From: Panopea generosa
Taxonomy: Eukaryota; Mollusca; Bivalvia; Adapedonta; Hiatellidae
Direction: 5' to 3'
Assembly (NCBI GenBank): GCA_029582155.1
Contig: CM055911.1
Coordinates: forward strand, 52,327,419-52,391,418
DNA: 64,000 nucleotides
Numbering within the stretch: the first letter of the stretch is position 1; the number at the start of each line of letters is the position of its first letter. The translations under genes and the position numbers were made by a program. The notes beneath the pieces are model-generated. The model was not told the DNA's origin, did not search any database, and worked only from the letters and a program-made list of their open reading frames with translations. This document shows positions 42,301-54,300 of the stretch, piece after piece.

Positions 42301-45300
42301 TATCACTGGGGAGGGGATGGATCAGGTGGCAGGTGAGCGGTGGTCTAGTGGTAGAGCATCCACCTCCCATATAGAAAGGTCGTGGGTTTGCTTCCATGCT
42401 GGGTCAAATCATAGACTTAAAATAATACTAGAAGCTTCCTCGCTTGGTGCTCAGCATTTAAAGGTCTGGTTGGCCCAGTGTCATTATAATGTGACTGGGT
42501 CTGGTATCATACCATGTGTCTCTGGCATGATATTCAAGTGTGGCAGTGCTTAGAATACTCTCTCAAGTAGACACTGTCATGTTATAACTGAAATAACAGT
42601 ACAATGCTCACAGTGTTATTTTGTTGGAAAGATATATGGTTTTGCAGGATATAAATTCATCTGCAGTTATAACTGATGGAGAATTCTCATGTGAAAAAAT
42701 GATATATATGTTAAACAATGTCACTTCTATACACGTTCCACAATTTGATAAATGTATTATTTTCTTTTCCTACTGAAGGATTACGGTTTATCATATCGGG
42801 AAACGCAGATTTCCAGAGCGCCGTGCCCCAGATATCTCAGCTGCTGGAGAACCTGCACTCGACGAAACAACACCTAAATCAGTTGTGGACGGTGAAGAGG
42901 TCACGACTGGAGCAATGTTTGCAGTTAAAAATATTTGAGGAAGATGTAGAAAAAGTAAGTGTAGGGATTCACTGTTGATTGGTTAGCAACGTGGCCGAGT
43001 GGTTTCAAGATCATTTACCTGTCACTGCTAAGGTTGTCTATTTGGGTCCTGTTTCTCAAAATTCATTCTGAGGTCTTCCTCCAACAATAAAACTGGATAT
43101 GCCATATATAACCTGAAATGTGTTGAAAATGGCGTTAAACTCCTACATAAAGTCATAATAAATTAATTGCTAGATTATCATCCCCACCCGCCCCCTAATT
43201 TTCATGCCGCCTTGACCTTTTTTATTTTCATAAAAAAGCACCAAAAAAAACACCCCAAAAAATTAAAAAAGAATTGAAAAATAAAATCCTCCATCCCCCC
43301 TTTTTAAGAAAAATTTGGATGATAATCTATGAATAAATTTATAATGACCTAATTTGTCTGTATGTAAAGACTCCCTGTCTTACATGACCTTTTTACCAGA
43401 TTCACATGTGACAGTCACTTAAGACAGTCTAGAAAATAACTAAAAATAAACTTGTATAATTATGTAATTCAAAAGTAAAAAATGTATAAACCAAAATACA
43501 AATAAACTCTTCAAAATGCCCCACATGAGGACTATCACCCCAAAATAAAGAGTTATCGCCTATAAATCAAATATTTTTTAGATAAAATGTTAAATAATGG
43601 GTATTAATATGCACTAGTACATATTATTCATTTGATGAGATTTGATTCAGAAACCTGTCCTGTTGTCTGTATTTGTATTTGGTATATTGACGATCAGATT
43701 TTGGATTGTTGTAGAATTGAATTGTTGCAACCATCTGAATTTACGACGATTCCCACCTGAATTAGAGTCTGATAACAACAGAAGTGCATTCGGAAACTTT
43801 CCAAAATTGTCTTTTCTAAAATAAACGCAAATGAAACTTTTAAATTGCCAATATTTCCAAATAATAACATGTGTTACAACAAAAATTACATTGCTAAATT
43901 TGTTTTACTTGTGTTTATTTCTTGCAGATTTCCGTTAGTTTATACAAATTTATTTTAGCTCCTATTGTAAAGATATCAAGGAGTTATACAGAAGGATAGT
44001 AAACTTTTATATCTTTTCTAAATGTTGACAAAATAGTTTGCAAAGAATCAGTAATTGAGCAAATCATTTGAATTTCACAGGCAACTGATTTATTTGCATA
44101 GAATATAAGGTGTAAGTAACCTATGATATTTTATAATGTTTTAAACACGCAAAATGATCTTGAATTTAAAATATTGCAGTTTTAATTAAAATTTCAAGTA
44201 CTTTCCTTGATTTTTTTTCATTGAAATTTCAAAATAAAGCATCAAGCGGGATGGTGGTGTAAAGGATAGAGTGTTGGCCTATCTCTCATGCGGGTTTGAT
44301 CCCTCGCTCTACCCATAAAACAACACTCAATACTGGTTTTACGTAGAAGTGGACCTGAGAGGGTTCATGTAAGCTTTCATTGCAATGGAGCTGTAACAAT
44401 AAACTAGATAAAGTATATTTTAAATAAAAACTTGATTAAAATAATTCATTTTTACCCATGAAATTAGAAATTAGGTCATTCTCAAAAAAAATTATTGTTT
44501 TCTGTGCTCCTACCTACTCTCTCAAAATTGCAGCTACCAAAACTTTTTTTTTTAATTTTCAAAGCATTTAATTTATTTTCATGATTTCTGTCCATTTTTC
44601 TTTAAAATGACTATGCAAAATCAAAATTTGGCAAAAAAAATTTTTTTAGCTACCTATCTACCCGCATTAAAAATACTGGGTTACAGGACAAAATACAAAT
44701 ATTTTTAAAAATTGGCTTGAGCATTGAATATAAGTTAAAGGAATTAAATAGTCGCTTGAAGAAAAATTTATCTTGTTCACTGCAATACCATCATTTAATG
44801 TGCGTGCAGTTAAATCAGCTTGTCAAATACAATTTTCACGCTACACTCTTAAATAATGTAAATTCAGGTTTTTGTCAGCTTATATTTGGTTATAATATAC
44901 TTATAAATAAAGCAAAGCTTAAATTATGTAATGATTTTAAAAAAAATTTGTTTAGGCCATAATAAACTAATTGCTAGATTATCATCCCTGCCTGCCCCGT
45001 CATTTCCATGCTGAAAACATAAAAAAACAAAATTAAAAATGAAAATAAAAAATAATATCCTCATGCCTCCCTGTTTTTAAGTTAAATTTGGATGATTATC
45101 TAGCAATTAATTTATAATGGCCTTAAGCGGACATATATGGGACTTTGTCTTATAAACAGAATAGGATGATGTATCGTAACAGTTACCTCAGTTTGGCACA
45201 TGTTGTGATATGATTTTACATTGCAGATGTTTAACTGGATATGCCACAATCGAGACATGTTTCTAGTCAATTACACCGAGATCGGCATGTCGCATCAGTT

Positions 45301-48300
45301 TGCCGTTGAGTTAGAAAATGAACACAGTCAATTTGCTAATAGCGCTGTGGTGAGTATCTATAATAACTATAATAGAAGAAGTTCATATTTTTAGTAGTAG
45401 ACCGCAGCAGTGGTTTAGTGGTAGAGCGTCCACCTCGCATGCGGAACGTTGCGGGTCCAATCCCGGACCGGGTCATACCAAAGACTTTAAAAATGGTACT
45501 AGAAGCTTCCTCGCTTGACTCTCAGCATTTAGAGGAGAGTTCTAGGTCTGGTCGGCCCGGTGTCAGTATAATGTGTCTGGGTGGGGTATCATACCATGTG
45601 TCTGCGGCATGATACTCCAATGTGACTGTGCTTAGAATACTGTCTCAAGTAGACACCATCGCGATATTACTGAAAAATTTTTGAAAGCGACACTAAACAC
45701 CATACAACAACAACAAAGCATATTTCTAGTAGGCACATATTTCACTAGTCAAATACAGAGATTGAAAATTGATACAACAGTGATTTTCTGATCATCTTTA
45801 AGAGCTATGTGCCATCTTGTATACAGGTTAAGTATTGTCTACAGAAGGGATGCATGCAATATCTCAAGTATAAAAGTTCTTGAACATATATGCATCTTTC
45901 ATTAAATGTTACGATTCTAGAGTAATATTACACAGAACAAAGGTGATACAGTAACAAAAAATTGTTTTTTGAGGGGAGTGGAGAAAGGAAGAGAATCTTT
46001 AAATCTTAAATATTTGGAGGAAATAGAACTTCAGACTGGCCTTTTTGTCAGATATGTTTGTCATATTTTAATGGAAACGTTTTCGATTTATTTCCCATTC
46101 AGCATGATATAAAAAAAAATCTTGGTTGTAAAGGTTGTAAAATTTATTTCAACATTGTTGTGTGTCCTGTGTGTGTTTGGAAAGTTGTAAATCACTGTCT
46201 TAATTCCTCATAATGACATCATTGCAGAACGTTTATGTCAACATCACCCGCATTCTAAGTATGGCGCAGAGACTGTGTGATAGCGGCCATTTTGCGCAGA
46301 ACTCAATAAGGATCCAGGCTGCGAAGCTGGAGCGAGAATGGAAAAGTCTGGCAGCAGCTCTGGATGACAGAAGTACGGTACTCAGCATGTCTGTGATGTT
46401 TCACAAGAAAGCAGAAACTGTAAGTTGCCTCAAATGTTGACTTATAAAAGATATTTATAATCGATTTTTTTATCCTCATAAAACTTTTCTTTGAACCTGA
46501 CAGTTGTGTTGATATCAAGTGGAATGTAGAATTTAATTCTGTATTGCTTATTTCTATCTTTTCTTTGTAATGTTTGTCATAACTTACAGGCCTAATGTAC
46601 TCTTGTCTCAAATTGACCTACCTTAGTTAACACTCACTGCTCAGGTAATACATTTGTTGGAGTCCAACTCTGTCTGAAAAACACAAAGTGAGAAAGTTTG
46701 CCAGTTGCTTGCGGGAGGCCAAGTGCCATCTCCGGATCACAGCTCTAAAACCTTTATGTGAGAGAGTTTGCCTTTATGTGAGAGAATTATTTACAGAAGG
46801 ACGATGATTATACTCAGAATCATTCTGAAGTCTTCCTCCACCAATAAAACCAGATGTCATAATAATACAACCTGTGGTCTGTTGAAAGAAGGGGTTAACT
46901 GGCCACCTCATTCAAATTTTCTTTGTTAACTGGAATGCTAGCAACAATTTTATTGTGTTTATCTTTAACCTCAGAACCGCTTTTCATAAAATTGATTTAA
47001 AAAATTTGATTTTACAATGCAGAGTACTAATCACTATCCCAATTCAAAATGATAAAAATTGTCTGGAATTACAAAAATCGACTGAATTAAAGACGATTAA
47101 TTTTTATCAATTTTGTAGTATTTAGCTCAAGTAATCGGATGGAGGCAGGCCTGCGAGAGCCCCAATATTCCCTCCACAATTGAAGAGCTGGAGGATGCAC
47201 TTCAGCAACATCAAGCGCTCATTGAGACCATCAGTCAGGGTTACGCTGAGGTTTGCGGGGACGGAAAAGCTCTCCTCGACACGCTACAAACTCCGGTGTC
47301 ATCCGGAAGTTCCAATTCATTAACAGCAAAGGCAGACTATTCTGAGGCAGCTGGCCATGTGTTAGATGTAGTTCATGAGGTAAATTAAAGTGGCATACAC
47401 CCAAGTACACGATAGTTTGGTTTAATCAAGGAATTACATAGAGAAGGAAAAGCATCTGTTTGACATTTTGTGAATGCTTGCATATTTACGCAAAATCTTG
47501 TTTTTAATTAAAAAAAACAAAACAAAATTCTTACTTTGCAGAATGAAATTCTCAACAAAACAAGATGAGACTATTTTCAGCAAATTGTGTTTTTAGACTG
47601 TTGAACTTCTATTACATGTACGCATATGCCTGTGATTTCTGAATGATTAATTTGTCAAATAGTTAATCCTTTGTGTGCTATTTTATCAACACTTGGTTTA
47701 GAGATGCAAGTTTCCTATCCTTCTATATTATATAAATCCTTGGTTGAATTTTGTGTGTAAATGTTGTGATAATTGATTGTGCTTGGCGTGAACCTAGTTT
47801 GAGATGTTACCCTAACACTAACTAGACTGGGCCAGAGTTCAAATAAACATCTCAACTTCAGATTTTCTCAAGTGAACTTTTTAAAATGCTATAACATTTC
47901 TGTACATTAATCATGTTTTGTGTTGCCCTTTAACAATTAACTCCGATGTGTTCCAACTTCAATCATTTGTGGTCATTTAATGTGTGATGAGTTAAAGTAA
48001 GGCCAGAAAAAATTATGAAAAAATTATGCCTATGTTGAGGGTTACTTGACAAAAAGAAATAGAGTACCGTATTTACTCTATGTATTGGGACAGCAACAAA
48101 TAATTAAATTTTTTGCTGTCCCAATAATTATTATTTCAATAATTTTTTTTACTGTTTAAATACATAGGGTAAATATGGTAATTTCAACCAATACATAGGT
48201 TAAATACGGTAATGTTGGTATGTCTATCGTTTGGTATTTTTTTTTAAAAAAAAATACTATCCCAATACATAGGGTAAATATGGTAGGCAGACAGGCAATT

Positions 48301-51300
48301 ATTTATTTTCTAATTTCTTTGTCTAATTTTTATTTTATAGAGAAAATGTCATAACAGTGAACTATTATGAAATTGATTTTAACTTTTTATGTCTTTAAAG
48401 AACAAACTATGAGAGTTAATCAATAGAAAACAAGACTAATATACTTTTCTTGGGGTTAGACTTGGGACTCAATTTTAGGGTATTTTTTGTCTGTCTTAAT
48501 CATACAGAGAGAAAATCTCAGTTTGTGATGTTTAGCGCCACCGGCCGCTGGGCCTAATTCATCAATTTTCTTTGACTTTAACTCAAGATTTCAAATTTAT
48601 GACTTGAGATAATTTACTTATAAAATGTGATTTTTTGACCTTTTCTGTTAAAGTACCTTTGTATTTGGTTGAAATAAAAGTAAATGTATATTTAGTACTA
48701 TTCCTGTTGCAGTAATTGATATATTTTATCTAGGAATGTGGTTTTAGAGTCAAAATTGGGTAATTTTATTTAAGTTTTGAGTTAAAACACGCAGACCTGG
48801 GCCCCTAAGCACAAATTAATATAAAAATTAACTTTCATAATTACCTTCAAAGTTTAACTACAAAGTTAATAAAAAAATTATAAATGGTTTCTGCTATCAA
48901 ATAAAGAATGATTGCCAGTTAAGTTTCTGACACTGCAGCGGCGGTCTAGTGGTATAGCATCCACCTTGCATGCAGAAGGTTGTGGGTCCAATACCCGTCT
49001 GTGTCTTATCAAAGACTTGAAAAATGGTACTAGAAGCTTCCTCACTCGGTGCTTGGAGGAAAGTTCTAGGCCCGGTCTGCCCAGTTTCAGTATAATGTGA
49101 CTGGGTGGGGTATTGTACCATTTGTCGTTGGCTTGATACTCCAGTGTGGCAGCACTTAGAATACTGTCTGAAGTAGACACCATTGTGATATGACTAAAAA
49201 AAATGGTTGAAAGTGATGCTAAACACCATGCAATACCAGTTTCTAAAACATATTAGATAATAGAAATAATAATAAGTGATGATTATCACAATAAAATACA
49301 GTACAAAAATATTTTTTCTTGTTAAGTTTTTTTTTTTATATTTTAAATTAGTTGAGTTAAGTTTTGACGAATTATGGCCCGGTTTTATACATCTGTCATT
49401 AACGTTCTTAGTTTAACAAGGTTGTGTTTGTTTTTTAAGAGATTATTTGTTTTATGCATTTAGTATTTTCTGTTGAATTTTCATGTAGTCTGTAATTAAA
49501 CCTTTTAGTAAACTGGAATTATCTTTGATGTAAACTAAGTAATGAACTAAGACCGGAGTGTAAATTAAAACATTTGTAATCAAAACATTTAATTAGATAT
49601 TTAATGTAAAAAGAGTAAGTCTTTTTTTTTCTATCAAAACATTGTAGTAAACAGTTTTATAGAAATCTGACGCTTCAAATTTGATATTTCAAACCCAATT
49701 TTATTTTATTCAGTGAAGTTTCATATGAAACCGCACTGCTCGTATGATAGTCAAATATATTAATATTTTTCTTTAACATGCTCCAGGAATACATACTGGG
49801 TGTCAAATCTAGCTTAAGTCTCATTTACCACAGAACGATTTTAATGATGTGAATACAGACAGAAGAATTTCTGTCATTCTTTAACTTTATATGGTTTAAA
49901 CCAGTCTTCCATTCAGTCATCACTAAATATTTCATGTTTAGTTACGTGTAACAAGTTACAGCAACTTGAATGAATCATGCTCACTCTATTTCTAAATGGG
50001 GCATTAGTGCCGTTGATAGTGGATAAAATATTGGCTGCTCACGCTAGAGGTTGCAGTTTCGATCCCCCAGCTCGACCTGATTCCTCGAAAAACATCACTC
50101 GGTACTGGTTCTACCCATGAAGTGGACTCAAAAGCAGTTCATATAAGCTTTGAACTTACTTAACAATCGAGTTAAGATAAATAAATTCAGTCCAGTTTAT
50201 TTTTGTACTTTATAGTATACAAGAATTGCAAGATAATCTGAGTCATTTTTTTTTTTCGAAATAAAAGATATCCTACACTCGTCTATACATGTAAAGTATA
50301 TAAATATGTTTGAAAGTGTAACTATGTTTATTGTGTTGTCGTCAAGATTTTTTTTTTATTTGTGAACTAAATGTTTATTATTTATGCATGCTCAGTGGTG
50401 TCATGAGTCAATGCTGAAGGTAAGACGCGGATGAATGATTATGGAGGGGTTTGTGAACTGTTTCCTGAGGTGAATGTGAAAATCATACCCCACCCATTTA
50501 TAATTGCATTGAGCATGTGTACTCAGACTGTGGTCAGTTCTAATTTTGCTTAATATGTAGTCTTTGTAATTAATATGGGCTCAAACCTGCTTCTCCAGTG
50601 GTGAAAATGATCTTGTGGCAGGTCTGCTTGGCCTACGAGGACCCCTGATGAGACTAAGAAATATGTCTCAAAGTTTGATGGATATTTTGATTTTAACTAC
50701 AGCTATTGTAAGATTATTTGAAGATACCGGTAAGTCTTCTCTCATCAGTAATCAAGGATTGATTGATTGATTGATTAAATATTTAGCCTCATTTTATGCC
50801 ATCAAGGGGTAACAGACGACCAGTTAACCTTACCACTCTTTCTCGGGATACTAAAAGATTAACCAGTACTCGAGTACACCCATCTCTGCAAGTAACTGAT
50901 AACTTACCCACTTGAATCAGTAGTGAGAGATGACTGATAATGTGACACAATGTCATATATCGATCATCATGACCCCTGGATTGATAGTCAGACGCGCTAC
51001 AAACTGAGCTAACCTGGTACAGAGTTGATTATCAAAATTGTCTTGCTTCATTCCAGAGTAAGCAGCCGGGCCGGTTACGCGTCTGACTATCAATCCAGGG
51101 GTAGTGAGTTCGGATCCCCCGCCCGGCAACAGTCTCCATGATGATTGATGTACTACATTGTCTTATTATCATTCATCTCTCACCACTGATTCAAGTGGGA
51201 AAGTTATCAGTTACTTGCGGAGATGGGATGTGCCCGAGTACTGGTTAATCTTAGGAAACAGTGGTTAGATTAACAGATCCTCTGTTAGCCCTTGATGGCA

Positions 51301-54300
51301 TAAAAATGACGCTATATATTCAATCAATCAATCAATCAATCCAGAGTAAGCAGGAGTACTCTATTAATGGTTAAAGACACTGCCTCAAGATTGCTATCCT
51401 CACACTTAAGAGGCTGCGGATTTGAGCCTGGCTCGGAAGAAAATTTGAATTTTGAAAATTTCCTAGTAACATGCAGAACAACAATGGTTCTACTCAAATA
51501 CCTGTCATATATCTGATGTATTCCGCTACTAATGCAAACTGGACGCCATATGAACATGTAGAAAAATAATATATAAACCAATTCTCATCCTCCTATGAGA
51601 CCGAGGATATACCGGTATTCTACTCTGAATCTACTGACATATAAGGTCATTCAAAACAAATTCTATTATCTTCCGATAAATGGATATAATGGGTATTTGA
51701 TATTTAGATTTTAATAATATTTGCATAATTCAATATGACCATTTATATTTTCTAAAAAAAAATATTTTTTTATTTTGGATTGCAGGTTGGCCAATTATTG
51801 ACTTCTGTTTCTATATTTTGCGGATGGAGTTTATTTAGACTGCATGAAAGCTTTGTTTTAATTGACCACAGTTTGAGAAATGAACAAAAACTTTCTGTAC
51901 TACATGTTCTGCACTGGTAAATAATTCCATCGACTGATTGGTGCAAACGTCCTGGTGAGATTCCAGTATCGGTGAATGTATGCTCCAGTACCAGTCTTTT
52001 TTAGATGTCACCCCACAAGGGTGAAAAAGTGCCAAGTATATCATTCTGATATAAAATGGCACATGGTACTTTTTTGCTCTAATTGGACAATATATATATA
52101 TACACACATTGTACAGGTCGCATGTGTAAGTTGACTCGCTTATTAAGTTGGTGAATTTCTGTAATAGACTTTCGCATTCTTGTTTTTGGACCATTCCATT
52201 TTCAGTGCGAAGGGGTGATTGCATAAACAAATAAAAGTAAAGTGTTTGTTTATTAGGGTGTTACCACTATTGAAAGGGCCATGTTGTTTCCTGAAAGCTA
52301 TCCTTGCCAGGCTTCGGGCTGTTAGACTTCAGTTCCTCTCTTTTAACAAATGCTGGGTGAGCAACCGGCCGCATAAGAAATATCCCAAGTACTTCCTCTT
52401 GATGACCTAATTAGAAAAATGACCCAAAGGTCAAGGTTACTTGAATTGGAAAAAAATAAGAATATACTATTTATATTTGTTTTACAATTTCATGCCAGAA
52501 GGAATGTGTACTCCTGTTATGCTTTTTCCGTTCCTACGATGTAAACATTTTTCCTAATTTCATTTCTTTATTATTTCCAATATCCTTAACATGTATTGTA
52601 AGCATGACATAGGTTTATTACCCAGAATGCAAACTCATTTTTGAAATATTTCTGCTTGCGGTAAATTTTCTTTGTTTCAATATAAGATGCGTTATTCTAC
52701 ATGTATACAAATTCTCTTTCCTTATGAGTACGAAAAATGTGAAAGCATAATGCATAAAAAGTTTAATCGTCAGATATTGGTGAATTATAGTTTAGAAATA
52801 TGGGGAAATTTATAAAGCAAGGTAGTGCAGGGGAATTATTGCTTATTAATATCTAAAAATAATATTTAAAAACGTATAACAGTATTTTAACCGATGGAAA
52901 ATAAGGATTTCATTAATTATCATTTATAATATATGAAAATATTCTAATTTCACAGGTAGTACTGGTATGTCACCACTGTACTTTTGCAGGGTAAACTAGT
53001 ATTTCACGGTATTTCACGTCCGATAGCATTTTAACCTATGGAAAATAAGGATTTCATTAATTATTATTTATAAAATGAGTAAATATTCTTCACACCTATT
53101 ACCATTATGTAACCACTGTACATTTGCAGAGTGAACTAGTATTTCACATTATTTACTATCGTCATCTGTTAGCATTTTAACCAATCAGAAATAAGGGTAT
53201 CATTTTCTTCAATAAATAGTTCCACATATGTTATAGCACCAGGATAATCTTTAAGCATCAGTTCTATTTATAGATTGTTTTATTATTTAGGTACATTCAG
53301 TGTTTCATACTGATTGTATATTATGCATTTTGTGTTTTCTTTTGATACCTATTTATTGTGTATTTCAATCAATCGGAAGCCATGAGACAAAATGGAAGGG
53401 TGATGGAATTGTTTATTATAGTTTAGTTTATGTTTATTTTAATACCCCAAAGTCTGAATAGATAAAAAACAACAGATATCCAAATGCTTGTTATATAGAA
53501 ATGTTTTCTTTATTTAAAAAAAAAAATGTGTTTTTATTCAAAAGTGCAATTGTGCCTGTCAGTGCAAATTAACATGCATTGCCTGGAACTTTCAATACCT
53601 GAAACACATGACCCAGGGCTCAGAAAGTTTGAGTCAATGATTTTTGATTGCAGTACATTCTAATTAATCAAACCTGTCTTAAGATGCTAATCAATGGAAG
53701 GAGCAACAGTGGCTTTTTAAGACAGGTTGTTGTTTTATGCAGGTCAGTTTGGTCTGAAAGCATATAAATGGGAAATAGCAAATGTGGCTACTTGAGACAA
53801 GTGGCTGCTTAATAGAGGTGACAACTTATACAGGTTTGACTGTACTGGTATAAAGAAAAGTCATATTTTGGTTGTATTAGTTTTAAACTGGATAAAAATC
53901 ACAGAATAATTTGGAGTGATTCTTCAGTGCTTAATGTGAAATTATTTTAACTGCATCAATAAACATTCGAGGATTATTTCAAAATGATTAATTTTTTAAA
54001 TCTGATTTAAAACAGAAGTGACCAATTGCTGTCTCAGTCTTCTCTCGATAATTGAGATAGCATTAGGCCATAATGAATTGCTAGGTTATTATCCCCGCTT
54101 TAATATATATCTCCTAATTTTCATCTGAAAGCTTACTGATTGTTGATCTTTGTTATATAGGTGCTTTCCCATCAGCGTCACTTGGAGCAGCTATGGCATG
54201 GCAAAAAGGTGAAGTTGCATCAGAGGCTTGGACTGAGGCTGTTCCAACAAGATGTTAAACAGGTAAAACAATTAATAACAAAACAAATAAACAAGACAGT

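Noticed and set aside
42333-42553. Continuation of the exon 7 frame
   Set aside because: This part is SINE-B. Trio homology resumes in exon 8 after the donor at 42333, so it is intron read-through.
45404-45475. tRNA-Gly/Ala-like sequence
   Set aside because: Head of SINE-B, continuous with the SINE body; not a free tRNA gene.
51835-52230. 131-residue - strand frame
   Set aside because: No motif recognised; composition fits chance in AT-rich intron DNA.
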